From an uncultured Bacteroidota bacterium (GTDB lineage Bacteria; Bacteroidota; Bacteroidia; 2-12-FULL-35-15), in NCBI GenBank assembly GCA_903926385.1, contig CAIYIS010000081.1, positions 1-64,000 on the forward strand: 64,000 nt of DNA, read 5' to 3'. The notes beneath the pieces are model-generated. The model was not told the DNA's origin and did not search any database. It worked only from the letters and a program-made list of their open reading frames with translations. This document shows positions 17,916-25,685 of this stretch, in pieces (positions within the stretch are counted from its first letter, which is position 1; each line of letters starts with the position of its first letter). The translations under genes and the position numbers were made by a program.

Positions 17916-17929
17916 ATGATTTATATCAC
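17916..17929. promoter_or_regulatory. Crp/Fnr-type operator, proximal
   Basis: ATGATTTATATCAC contains the perfect palindromic core TGAT-N4-ATCA, the FNR-type consensus without its outermost bases. Its centre is at 17922.5, upstream of the cbb3 structural genes. Oxygen-responsive Crp/Fnr regulators control cbb3 oxidase genes in many bacteria. Confidence 0.65.
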
Positions 17930-17937
17930 ATTTTCAT

Positions 17938-17951
17938 ATGACTTATCTCAT
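17938..17951. promoter_or_regulatory. Crp/Fnr-type operator, distal
   Basis: ATGACTTATCTCAT has the TGA-N6-TCA core with symmetric flanking A and T. Its centre (17944.5) is exactly 22 bases from that of the proximal site, about two turns of the helix, so two dimers could bind side by side on one face. It is a weaker match than the proximal site. Confidence 0.45.
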
Positions 17952-18010
17952 GTTTTTTATTCCTTCTTCGAATATCTGCCTTAAAGCCTTGTCCTTTGTG
18001 CGTTTATTTT

Positions 18011-20434
18011 TTATAGCCCTTTTCTTTTTGCGATTAACGAGCTTGATAAAGTTGTTAACAATACAATGGAAATAGAACTTACAGGCATTAATATGGCTGC
18101 AATAATGGGTGACAATGTACCCTGAACGGCAAAAGACAGACCTATTACATTATATATTAGCGAAACTATGAAACTAGCAATAATCACTTTTCGACCGCTT
18201 TTAGCAAAATCGATAAACAATTTTAATTTACTGAAAGCCGAACCATCCAAAATGGCATCGCAGGAAGGAGAAAAATTATTGGTATCGTCAGAAACGGCTA
18301 TACCAACATTACTTTGCATCAATGCTCCTGCATCGTTCAGTCCATCTCCGAGCATAATTACTTTATGTCCTTTATCCTGCAGTGACTTAATAAACTCCAG
18401 TTTTTCTTCCGGTTGCTGATTAAAATACATATCGGTTTCGCTGTCGAAAATCTGTTTCAGTGTTTCTTTTTCTGAATTATTGTCTCCCGAAAGTAGCTTG
18501 ATGGTGTACTCCTTTTTTAGCTCATTAGCGATTGGTAAAATACCATCACGATAAAAACTGTCGATACTGAAAAATCCAAACACATTATCATTAAGAGAAA
18601 AATACACCTTGCTGGAAGCATGAACGGTGTCTGTTTTCTTTCCGGAAACAAAATACTCTGATCCCATTTTCACTCGTTTATTATCAATCAATCCCGAAAT
18701 ACCTTGTCCTTTAATTTCTGTAAAATCGGTTACAGGTAATTTGGAATCGTCAATATTTTTCTCACATATTTTTCTACTTAATGGGTGAGAGGAATTGGAT
18801 GCAAGAGAAATAGCAAGTCTGTATTCCTCATCACTTAATTCATTGCCCACAAAACTAACAGACGAACCGTGTGTGATAGTTCCTGTTTTATCAAAAACGA
18901 TAGCATCTATGTCGTTGAGACGTTCGATAACGGAGGCATTTTTAATATAGAATTTATTTCTGCCAAATATCCGAAGCATGTTTCCATTGGTGAAAGTGGC
19001 TGATAATAGTAATGCACAAGGACAAGCTATAATTAATACCGCAGTGAGTGCATTCATTCCTCGCCCGCTGTCGCCCATTGCGGCCCAAAAAAGGAATGCT
19101 CCAACGGCTATAGCCAATAAAGTAAACACAAAATATTTATTTATTCGCAAAATAAATTCCTGGCTTTCTTCGTTCTGTTTATGACTTTGATGGTCGTTAT
19201 TCCAAAGGGCAGTGAGATAACTTTGCGAAACTTCTTTCTCCGTATCGAGCTGAATAGCTCCGTCAAGCTGCTTGCCTCCTGCGTAAATCAGTTCGCCTTT
19301 AAATTTCTTTACTGGTTTAGATTCTCCGGTTACAAAACTGTAATCTATATGTGTGCTTTCGTTTACGAGTATAGAATCAACAGGAATAATCTCGCTGTTG
19401 CGGATAATAATGCGGTCGCCTCTTTTAAGTTTCGAAACCGAAACACTGCTTTCTTTATTGTCCTTAATCAAGGTAACAGCAAGCGGAAAATACGATTTGT
19501 AATCGCGTTCGAAGGATAATGTTTCGTAGGTTTTGTCTTGAAACAGACGACCCACCAACATAAAGAAAACAATACCGGTAAGCGAATCGAGGTAACCGGA
19601 ACCGGTACTAGTGGCTATTTCGTAAATACTACGAATAAAAATAACCAGCAACGATATGGCAATGGGGGCATCAATATTAAGATAGCGATTTTTTATACTC
19701 TTATAAGCCGAAACAAAAAACTCGGAAGCCGAATAAAAGAAAGACGGAAGCGACAGAATAACATTAAGAATTCCGAAAAACACTTTTAAATCGTGCTGAT
19801 CGTAATCTTTACCCACGGTAAAATATTCAGGGAAACTCAACATCATGATATTTCCAAAACAAAAACCAGCAATTCCTATTTTTATTAAACGAGACTTATT
19901 AGAAGGAGCAACTTTTTTGTTTTCCAAATCATTCAAATTGATGAGAGGTTCGTAACCTATATCGGCCAGAATCTCTACCAATGCAGACAATTTAATATTC
20001 TGAAAATTGTAAGTAATAGTGGCTTCTTTTTTCAGAAAGTTAACCGTAGAATTAATGATTTCGGGATTTAACTTGTGCAAATTTTCGAGCAACCAAATGC
20101 AGGAACTGCAATGCATTTTGGGAATATAAAAAGTAATGCGCGACTGCTTATCGTCAGTAAAACCAACTAATGCACTTTTTATTTCGTCATTGTCGAGGTA
20201 ATTAAACTTGCCTGCATAGGCACTCTTTTTAGTATTTCCGGGAGTGTTGTTGAGGGAATAATACGTGCAAAGATTATTGTCTTTTAACAACTCATACACC
20301 ACTTTGCAACCATCGCAACAAAACTCTTTATCGTCAAATGCAATCACCTCCAAATTGGGTTCACCGCAGTGATAGCAAACGGTTTTTTCTTTAACCGTTT
20401 TGGTATCTAAGGTGTATTTCATTTCTTTTTTCAC
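18011..20434 (-). CDS. ccoI: CcoI, P-type copper ATPase for cbb3 oxidase
   Basis: A P1B-type ATPase of 807 residues that exports Cu(I) for cbb3 assembly. An N-terminal Cys cluster (C20-x2-C23 and CCDGC at 39-43) is the putative metal-binding domain found in CcoI/FixI. It is followed by a heavy-metal-associated domain with MHCSSC, eight membrane helices, the CPC translocation motif (C471-P-C473), the phosphorylated Asp515 in DKTGT and the GDGLND hinge. All catalytic motifs are intact. It lies upstream of ccoS in the same direction, with a 150-base gap that holds the Fnr-type promoter, so ccoI may be transcribed separately and read through. Confidence 0.94.
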   Translation of the reverse strand: MKKEMKYTLDTKTVKEKTVCYHCGEPNLEVIAFDDKEFCCDGCKVVYELLKDNNLCTYYSLNNTPGNTKKSAYAGKFNYLDNDEIKSALVGFTDDKQSRITFYIPKMHCSSCIWLLENLHKLNPEIINSTVNFLKKEATITYNFQNIKLSALVEILADIGYEPLINLNDLENKKVAPSNKSRLIKIGIAGFCFGNIMMLSFPEYFTVGKDYDQHDLKVFFGILNVILSLPSFFYSASEFFVSAYKSIKNRYLNIDAPIAISLLVIFIRSIYEIATSTGSGYLDSLTGIVFFMLVGRLFQDKTYETLSFERDYKSYFPLAVTLIKDNKESSVSVSKLKRGDRIIIRNSEIIPVDSILVNESTHIDYSFVTGESKPVKKFKGELIYAGGKQLDGAIQLDTEKEVSQSYLTALWNNDHQSHKQNEESQEFILRINKYFVFTLLAIAVGAFLFWAAMGDSGRGMNALTAVLIIACPCALLLSATFTNGNMLRIFGRNKFYIKNASVIERLNDIDAIVFDKTGTITHGSSVSFVGNELSDEEYRLAISLASNSSHPLSRKICEKNIDDSKLPVTDFTEIKGQGISGLIDNKRVKMGSEYFVSGKKTDTVHASSKVYFSLNDNVFGFFSIDSFYRDGILPIANELKKEYTIKLLSGDNNSEKETLKQIFDSETDMYFNQQPEEKLEFIKSLQDKGHKVIMLGDGLNDAGALMQSNVGIAVSDDTNNFSPSCDAILDGSAFSKLKLFIDFAKSGRKVIIASFIVSLIYNVIGLSFAVQGTLSPIIAAILMPVSSISIVLLTTLSSSLIAKRKGL

Positions 20435-20779
20435 GGATAATGCTAAAGCTTGTATTGGTTTTTTTTAAAATTGGAAGGCAAAAATAAAAAAATAAATAGC
20501 TCTTTCAGGCTTTTTTTATTTCAGGAAGTACAGTGTCCTTATTGCGCCTGCAAAGATGCAGAAGTAACTTAGTGTATAAAATGACAACTATCATTACACC
20601 AAAAGACAAACAAAGTAACGAATGAAGAGATGTGCCCGAAAAGCATTGTATGAGGCACAATCCATAGTTTTCAACTTTGCATTGTTTATTTCAATCGAAA
20701 AGGAGGTGAATGGGGTATTGCATAAACAGGTAATTTTAGCCAAAGATTTTTAACAAACTCATTAAATCCTTTACATACA
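20435..20779. other. divergent gene-free region between ccoI and ftsX
   Basis: On the minus strand, TATTTTTG (20479-20486) is a candidate -7 box for ccoI, 44 bases before its start. On the plus strand an exact anti-Shine-Dalgarno complement, AAAGGAGGTGA (20698-20708), lies 71 bases before the ftsX start. The only reading frame near it is seven codons starting at 20710, too close to be a normal site. I see no gene here. Confidence 0.4.
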
Positions 20780-21649
20780 TTGTCGGATAAATATTCAAAA
20801 CGCAGACTGGCGGGTTCGTCATTTACAACAATAGTAAGTCTTTCGCTGGTACTTTTTATGCTCGGACTTTTGGGCATCATTATACTCAACACACGCACAC
20901 TATCGAATAATGTGAAAGAAAACATAGGCTTTCAGGTAATATTAAACGATAATGCCAAAGAAGTGGATGTGGAACATTTGACCAAAACACTGGATGCATC
21001 GCAGTTTGTAAAATCGACTGAATTTATTACCAAAGAAGAAGCAGCGACTCGTTTGAAAAAAGATTTGGGCGAAGACTTTATTAGTTTTCTTGGTTACAAC
21101 CCTCTGCTTTCGTCCATCAATGTGCATCTCAAAGCCGAATATGCCAATCAGGATAGTTTAAACTGGATTGAAAAAGGAATGCTGGATAGCAAACTGGTGA
21201 AAGAAGTGGTGTATCAAAAATCGCTGGTGAGTATGATTAACGAAAACGTAAAAAAAATAAGTCTGGTGATTTTAGTTTTTAGCGGATTGCTTATGATTAT
21301 TGCGCTTGCGCTTATCAACAACACCATTAGACTGAACATTTACAGCAAACGATTTATTATAAAAACCATGCAACTGGTGGGTGCCACACAAGGTTTTATA
21401 AGGCGACCCTTTGTGTTGAAAGGCATTAAACACGGGGTGTACGGATCGGTAATAGCCATAGCTCTTTTAATTGGATTTTTATACATACTGCAAAAACAAA
21501 TGCCCGAACTGGCCGAACTGCAAGACCCTAACGTGTTGGCTATACTTTTCGGATTGGTAATTTTGCTGGGCATCATCATTTCGTGGATAAGCACTTCGAT
21601 GGCTGTGCGCAAATACCTCCGCTTAAAATCTGACGAATTGCATTATTAG
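20780..21649 (+). CDS. ftsX: FtsX, cell-division ABC transporter permease-like protein
   Basis: FtsX works with FtsE at the division site, where it activates cell-wall hydrolases. The 289-residue protein has the family plan: a short cytoplasmic N-terminus with KRR, helix 1 (about 16-37), a periplasmic domain of about 130 residues, then three helices. The cytoplasmic KTMQLVGAT segment between helices 2 and 3 is the conserved coupling motif. The start is TTG with no in-frame ATG close upstream; the following MSDKYSKRRL matches what is expected for the family. ftsE is not next to it. Confidence 0.9.
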   Translation: MSDKYSKRRLAGSSFTTIVSLSLVLFMLGLLGIIILNTRTLSNNVKENIGFQVILNDNAKEVDVEHLTKTLDASQFVKSTEFITKEEAATRLKKDLGEDFISFLGYNPLLSSINVHLKAEYANQDSLNWIEKGMLDSKLVKEVVYQKSLVSMINENVKKISLVILVFSGLLMIIALALINNTIRLNIYSKRFIIKTMQLVGATQGFIRRPFVLKGIKHGVYGSVIAIALLIGFLYILQKQMPELAELQDPNVLAILFGLVILLGIIISWISTSMAVRKYLRLKSDELHY

Positions 21650-21697
21650 TGTTGGTTGAATAGTAATAATCGGAAACTTTAGTACAGTAAAAGTAAT

Positions 21698-21730
21698 TTA
21701 CTCCACCATTATCTTCTTGTTCACTATTCC
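21698..21730 (-). repeat. 33-bp direct repeat, left copy (orphan tail of a type IX cargo gene)
   Basis: These 33 bases are identical to 22344-22376, where they form the last ten codons and the stop (GIVNKKIMVE) of the type IX cargo gene. Here no gene precedes them on the minus strand. Both copies have ACAGTAAAA a few bases away on the lower-coordinate side. The two copies bracket the toxin-antitoxin pair. Confidence 0.85.
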
Positions 21731-21810
21731 GTTTACCCTACTTAAAAATAATTTTCAAGACATTGAAATGAGATTCGCTTTTTTTTTACCTTTATAAAAA
21801 ATTTCACACA

Positions 21811-21993
21811 ATGGGAGTAGCTAAAAACAAAACAGAGAAGAAAAACCTCACCATAAAAGGAAAACCTATGAGTAAAGCAGAGTTTGTTCAATTAATTAAC
21901 GACTCTGAAGAAAGTGGAGAGGTTGATTTTGATAAAGGTCTGGAACAGGTAAACGAAAAACTGAACCAATACAGAAAGGTAAAAGAGAAATAA
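21811..21993 (+). CDS. putative antitoxin of a ParE-like toxin-antitoxin pair
   Basis: A 60-residue acidic and lysine-rich protein with no recognised fold. It lies 13 bases upstream of a ParE/RelE-like toxin gene, the usual place for an antitoxin. A candidate promoter has TTG at 21763 and TACCTTTA at 21787. No DNA-binding motif is obvious, so the antitoxin call rests on size, charge and position. The possibility that this is only an accessory small protein remains. Confidence 0.6.
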   Translation: MGVAKNKTEKKNLTIKGKPMSKAEFVQLINDSEESGEVDFDKGLEQVNEKLNQYRKVKEK

Positions 21994-22006
21994 AGTTGGC
22001 CTGAAA

Positions 22007-22330
22007 ATGAGGTTACGGATTACAAACAATGCATTAGATAATCTCGAAGAGATTTTGTTTTATATCGAATTCATTGAATACTCGCCTGCCAATGCCCTCA
22101 AAGTAAAAGAAAAAATTATATCCCGAATCAAAAACGATATTCATAAGCATCCGCTTTCATTTAGAGTTTGCGAAGAAATTCCAACCAAAACTAAAATTTA
22201 TCGCAAAGCATTATGTAAACCATTTTGGATTATTTATAAAATAAAGCCATTCGAAATAGTAATTTTAGCGATAATACATACCAGCCGTGCGCCTTCTAAA
22301 ATAAGAGCAGTAAGGAAAGTAAAACAGTAA
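22007..22330 (+). CDS. ParE/RelE-family toxin
   Basis: A 107-residue protein of the RelE/ParE superfamily. ParE members poison gyrase and RelE members cut mRNA at the ribosome. The N-terminal two helices (ALDNLEEILFYIEF) and the C-terminal strands ending in EIVILAIIHTSRAPSKI fit the family; the I-H-x-S-R ending is ParE-like. It follows the putative antitoxin by 13 bases and is convergent with the type IX cargo gene, whose stop is 14 bases away. The pair sits between two copies of a 33-bp sequence, which suggests an insertion. Confidence 0.78.
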   Translation: MRLRITNNALDNLEEILFYIEFIEYSPANALKVKEKIISRIKNDIHKHPLSFRVCEEIPTKTKIYRKALCKPFWIIYKIKPFEIVILAIIHTSRAPSKIRAVRKVKQ

Positions 22331-22343
22331 AAAACTAAAATTA

Positions 22344-22376
22344 TTACTCCACCATTATCTTCTTGTTCACTATTCC
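22344..22376 (-). repeat. 33-bp direct repeat, right copy
   Basis: This is the matching copy of 21698-21730 and encodes the end of the type IX sorting domain. Distance between copies is 646 bases, with the toxin-antitoxin pair between them. Confidence 0.85.
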
Positions 22377-23270
22377 TGTTGCGGTGTTGGCTTGCAGAAA
22401 ATAAATTCCTTTGCTTACACCTGTCAAATTGATTTCGCTCTTCGAGAGGCTCTGAGTGACATTCGAATTTCTGATTTCGGATTGATACACACATTCTCCT
22501 AGCACATTCATTATTTTTATGCTCGTTAGTTTGGCGGATGTGCTTTCTATGGTAAAGATGCCGGATGTGGGGTTGGGGTAAAGGGAGATTTCGAATTTTG
22601 GATTGTCTGTTTCAGAAAATCCGGTTGCCATATTAATATAGCTTCCGCAGGTATCATTTCCTTTTTTATAATAAATTAATTTTGATGAAATGCCAAGAGG
22701 TCCGCTAAAATACTCCATATAGAAATAATAGGGACCACCACATCCACTGACATAATCCCATGTTTCGTTTGCAGGTTCTAAACACGCAGAATCAATTGGA
22801 TTCATATGCCATATTTTGCGATTGCAATATTGAAGGGTGTCTATATAAACAGAATCAATGCTGTCTGAATAACATGGTTCATTGAAAAAATAGGCAAAAG
22901 GATAATTTTGAATCGGGGAATTGAGGTCGGTATAATAAAGAGAAGTGTTTTGAATCGAATAAGTGGATTGCCATTCATAATTGGTTTGCGCTGCATTCAA
23001 AACATATACGTTTTGTTGGGTCTCATTTTTGCAATTGTAAAATACAGTATCCATTAAAGATGAAAAACTCTTTGAAAGTATGGTTGTTTTGTAATAAGTG
23101 TAAGGCTGCAACCAATATGGGGGCCAACTCTGCTGATAAGCTATTTCCTTGTATTGAACGCAAAACTCATCTCCTACATCATAGTTAAAAACCTCGCCAT
23201 GCGTCATGGTTAACTGCCCGTAACAATTCACCCCCCCCACCATCATCAACATAAAAATAAGTTTTTTCAT
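22344..23270 (-). CDS. type IX-secreted protein with C-terminal sorting domain
   Basis: A 308-residue protein with an N-terminal signal peptide (MKKLIF to about YGQ; ATG 23270 chosen because earlier in-frame codons would bury it). The C-terminal 80 residues are a type A sorting domain of the type IX system: LYPNPTSGIFTIES, IMNVLGECVY, GVSKGIYFLQ and a final basic strand (NKKIMVE). The middle part has many Tyr and Cys residues and no recognised domain, so the function is unknown. Its last 33 bases also occur at 21698-21730. Confidence 0.82.
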   Translation of the reverse strand: MKKLIFMLMMVGGVNCYGQLTMTHGEVFNYDVGDEFCVQYKEIAYQQSWPPYWLQPYTYYKTTILSKSFSSLMDTVFYNCKNETQQNVYVLNAAQTNYEWQSTYSIQNTSLYYTDLNSPIQNYPFAYFFNEPCYSDSIDSVYIDTLQYCNRKIWHMNPIDSACLEPANETWDYVSGCGGPYYFYMEYFSGPLGISSKLIYYKKGNDTCGSYINMATGFSETDNPKFEISLYPNPTSGIFTIESTSAKLTSIKIMNVLGECVYQSEIRNSNVTQSLSKSEINLTGVSKGIYFLQANTATGIVNKKIMVE

Positions 23271-23388
23271 AATAGTTGTATTTGAATGCACGAATGTAAG
23301 AATAAAAATTATACGGTTTAAAGTAGCATACCTATAACCAAGTTTGGAGTTATGGCCTGTCATTAATTTTATTCACAAAAAATCAACA

Positions 23389-23408
23389 ATGTAACCATAC
23401 GGTTACAT
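23389..23408. promoter_or_regulatory. 20-bp perfect palindromic operator
   Basis: ATGTAACC and GGTTACAT flank the four bases ATAC, a perfect 8+4+8 palindrome. It lies 29 bases upstream of the Xre regulator start and in the gap it shares with the divergent cargo gene. This is the expected geometry for an autoregulatory operator bound by an Xre dimer. Confidence 0.65.
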
Positions 23409-23437
23409 GCTGTATTGGGAGTTTCGCAAATTGCGGC

Positions 23438-23716
23438 ATGTCGGAATATTATTATGTTAATACAAATGAATTATTCGGTTCGAGAATAAAGAAATTTCGA
23501 AAAGACATAAATATGACACAAGCTGAATTAGCTAAAAATGCAGGACTTTCGAGAAAACACATTAGCGATGCGGAGCGGGGTTTGGTAAGTTTAAATGCAA
23601 ACGACATTTGCAATATAGCTCAGGCACTGAGTAAAGATGCCGAAGATATTATAAGCACTGCACAGTTTAGTGGCTTAAAAATGGCAAAGGATGTAGAAGT
23701 AAAATATGTAAAATGA
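23438..23716 (+). CDS. Xre-family transcriptional regulator
   Basis: A 92-residue protein with one Cro/C1-type helix-turn-helix at about 17-70 (RIKKFRKDINMTQAELAKNA, then LSRKHISDAERG). It has a short C-terminal extension that may help dimerise. It is alone, with no partner toxin or phage gene, and a perfect 20-bp palindrome stands just upstream, so it probably represses itself. It is divergent from the type IX cargo gene, which it might also control. Confidence 0.82.
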   Translation: MSEYYYVNTNELFGSRIKKFRKDINMTQAELAKNAGLSRKHISDAERGLVSLNANDICNIAQALSKDAEDIISTAQFSGLKMAKDVEVKYVK

Positions 23717-24156
23717 GCAAGCCCATAAAACCTTACAATCATTCCCCACCTGCTCAGAGCACGGATTAAAAGGAGTACCGTTCTTTGCTATCATTCCAAT
23801 TCAAACAAGATGCTTTTTTGAGCAAATTATTATAAATTGAGCTCAAATACCAACTTCATCCGCCCGAATGCTTGCAGTATTCGGGCAGATGCTGTGGGCA
23901 TTAGCCCGAATCACCCCATTTTGCCCTCCAAAGTGGCATGGGGAGGTGGTTAGAGGGGGTGTTTTTAGGTGTAAAAATGAGTATTCGCCCGAATGCGCTA
24001 AGTATTCGGGCTAATGCCGAGCTCATTCGGGCTAATGAGCATAGCATCCCGCGGGGGGAGGAAGCCAGCAAAACGGACATTATAATTAATTATCAACAGA
24101 TTAAACATTTTTAAAAATTACAAATTGCCTCAAAAAAGGCTTAATACTTAAATAAT
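23717..24156. other. gene-free stretch with six inverted GCCCGAAT octamers
   Basis: No gene is visible. The octamer GCCCGAAT occurs at 23862, 23904 and 23987 and its reverse complement at 23879, 24004 and 24025, all within 171 bases. Two pairs form hairpins (23862-23886 and 23987-24011). The longer unit CATTAGCCCGAAT at 23899-23911 is inverted relative to 24004-24016 and 24025-24037. The patch is much richer in G and C than its surroundings. Confidence 0.65.
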
Positions 24157-24825
24157 ATGTCAACAATATTTCCAACAAAACAAGAAGAAAAAAACACGTA
24201 TTACCACCACAGCCGCGCCCGTATAGACGCAGAACAAACGAGGCTCGGAATAAGTGCTACCGACAAAGCCGCTTTGGATGGGTTAATAGACGATTCCAAC
24301 TGCTGGGACGAGGTGTATCCAAAACATACATCGGAAGATGGTAATACCACAACAGTGCAAAATAGAGTAAAGGAACTGATTGTATTGATAGAAAATCAAT
24401 TAACTAAGATTTACAAAGACATTCCAGCTTCTAAACTTAATTCGGACGATTATACCATTTTCAGGCTCAATCCGGGAGGAAGCAGCCATGCCAGCATTGT
24501 GGCACAATCTACTCCGGGGGTATTGTCTCTCGATTCGGCTCACCATCTTTCTCATCGTATGCGAATCAAAAATCCGTTAACGCCCGAAACAGATGCAATG
24601 CCTCATGGCAATCATGCCAAAGTATGGTGGGCTGTGTCGCCCTCTCGAGTGGCTTCTGCCGAAATAAAATGGGGAAACAATCCTCGCAATATGAATACCC
24701 GATTTATCGAAATAACATTTACAGAAGACCAAGTTGGGCAGTTTGCCGCATATCGTACTTGTTACGAAAATGCAAAAGGCGAGCAGGGAACCCCCAGCGA
24801 GCCTTTTTGGGTAGTGATTATTTAA
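24157..24825 (+). CDS. conserved-looking cytoplasmic protein of unknown function
   Basis: I do not recognise this 222-residue protein. It has no signal peptide or membrane segment. Residues about 1-120 look largely helical (ISATDKAALDGLIDD, VQNRVKELIVLIENQL). The last 70 residues look beta-rich with a fibronectin-like ending (FAAYRTCYENAKGEQGTPS then EPFWVVII). The C-terminal part could be a small beta-sandwich. It stands alone and is followed by a strong terminator. The coding signal is good because the frame is long, intact and correctly terminated. Confidence 0.65.
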   Translation: MSTIFPTKQEEKNTYYHHSRARIDAEQTRLGISATDKAALDGLIDDSNCWDEVYPKHTSEDGNTTTVQNRVKELIVLIENQLTKIYKDIPASKLNSDDYTIFRLNPGGSSHASIVAQSTPGVLSLDSAHHLSHRMRIKNPLTPETDAMPHGNHAKVWWAVSPSRVASAEIKWGNNPRNMNTRFIEITFTEDQVGQFAAYRTCYENAKGEQGTPSEPFWVVII

Positions 24826-24839
24826 GCATCAATAAAAAG

Positions 24840-24869
24840 AGGCTGTCGTTACAGGGCAGCCTTTTTTTT
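24840..24869 (+). terminator. intrinsic terminator
   Basis: AGGCTG (24840-24845) pairs with CAGCCT (24857-24862), extended by flanking A and T runs, and eight T residues follow. It ends the unknown gene at 24157-24825. Confidence 0.8.
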
Positions 24870-24920
24870 ACCTCCATTTTCCCTCCCACCAAAATCAGAT
24901 TCCTTTCTTAATTATTTTTT

Positions 24921-24928
24921 TACATTTG
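24921..24928 (+). promoter_or_regulatory. -7 box of the first small-protein/TonB module
   Basis: TACATTTG fits TAnnTTTG and ends five bases before the ATG at 24934. The paralogous gene at 28066 has TACTTTTG at the same five-base distance. Transcripts would be leaderless or nearly so. Confidence 0.6.
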
Positions 24929-24933
24929 CGCCA

Positions 24934-25473
24934 ATGAAATTTACTCGTCAGGCCACCGCTTTATTTCTTTTGTCTATATTCCTGTTTAACACCATGGGAT
25001 ATTTTGTGGCATTTAAAGTGGCCCAATTGGACATAAAAACCGAGATGATGGCGGAAATGAAAGACGACATTACTACGGATGACGATACCGAAATTACCAT
25101 AAATGAAGATGATGCCCTATCGATAGAATGGTTGGAAGACAAAAAGGAAATGCGTTATAAAAACAATCGCTACGATGTGGTAAAAACCGAAACGCATGGA
25201 AAATTGATTACGTATCACTGTATAAAAGATACAAGAGAAGATGCCTTGTTTACCAATCTGGATAAACATATCGGCTCGCATGTAGTATCCACTCAACCAC
25301 AAAAAAATCATTCGTCCAATACTCTAACAAACGATGTGGTGAAGCTGTTTTTTCAGCATTCGTATACCTATCGCCTAATAACTTCAGAACAAAACATTAC
25401 TTTTTTACCTATCAAAGAAGATTTTATTTCGGCTGCCATCGGCACCAACACGCCTCCACCTGAGTTGGGTTAA
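24934..25473 (+). CDS. membrane-anchored small protein upstream of a TonB receptor, paralogue 1
   Basis: A 179-residue protein with one N-terminal helix (about 9-30) and an acidic extracytoplasmic part. I know no function for it. Its paralogue at 28066-28605 shares the helix (LSIFLFNTMGYF), a middle block KEMRY-x-N-x2-YD-x-VK, an ITYxC motif and an almost identical end, EDFISAAIGTN-x-PPPELG. Each copy is directly followed by a TonB-dependent receptor gene, which suggests that it assists or regulates the receptor. The gene has an acidic run of Asp and Glu at 44-65. No lipobox is present. Confidence 0.75.
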   Translation: MKFTRQATALFLLSIFLFNTMGYFVAFKVAQLDIKTEMMAEMKDDITTDDDTEITINEDDALSIEWLEDKKEMRYKNNRYDVVKTETHGKLITYHCIKDTREDALFTNLDKHIGSHVVSTQPQKNHSSNTLTNDVVKLFFQHSYTYRLITSEQNITFLPIKEDFISAAIGTNTPPPELG

Positions 25474-25480
25474 ATAACCT

Positions 25481-25672
25481 CTCCCCTTAATCCCCTCTCC
25501 GCAAGAGAGGGGGCGATAGGTGAGCATCAAAGGCCTCACCCCTTTATCCCCTCTCCTTGAAAAAAGGAGAGGGGGTAGCAGGTGAGTTTCTTAAAAAATT
25601 ATTTCCTTAACCTAGTATTTCACGTTCTTCACCCCTCCCCTTATTTCAAGGGGAGGGGAAGGGGGTGAGGTC
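25481..25672. repeat. three palindromic GC-rich units in the spacer of module 1
   Basis: Three hairpin units stand in a row: CCCCTCTC/GAGAGGGG (25492-25512), CCCCTCTCCTT/AAGGAGAGGGG (25548-25575) and CCCCTCCCCTT/AAGGGGAGGGG (25632-25657). Each is bordered by CACC or CTCACC on the left and GGTGAG on the right. They resemble a widespread class of short palindromic intergenic repeats. The two right-hand units recur in the spacer at 28626-28757. Confidence 0.75.
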
Positions 25673-25685
25673 TCAAAAAAACATT

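Noticed and set aside
22344-23363. Longer N-terminus of the type IX cargo gene up to 23363
   Set aside because: It would place 31 non-signal residues before a clean signal peptide that starts at ATG 23270.
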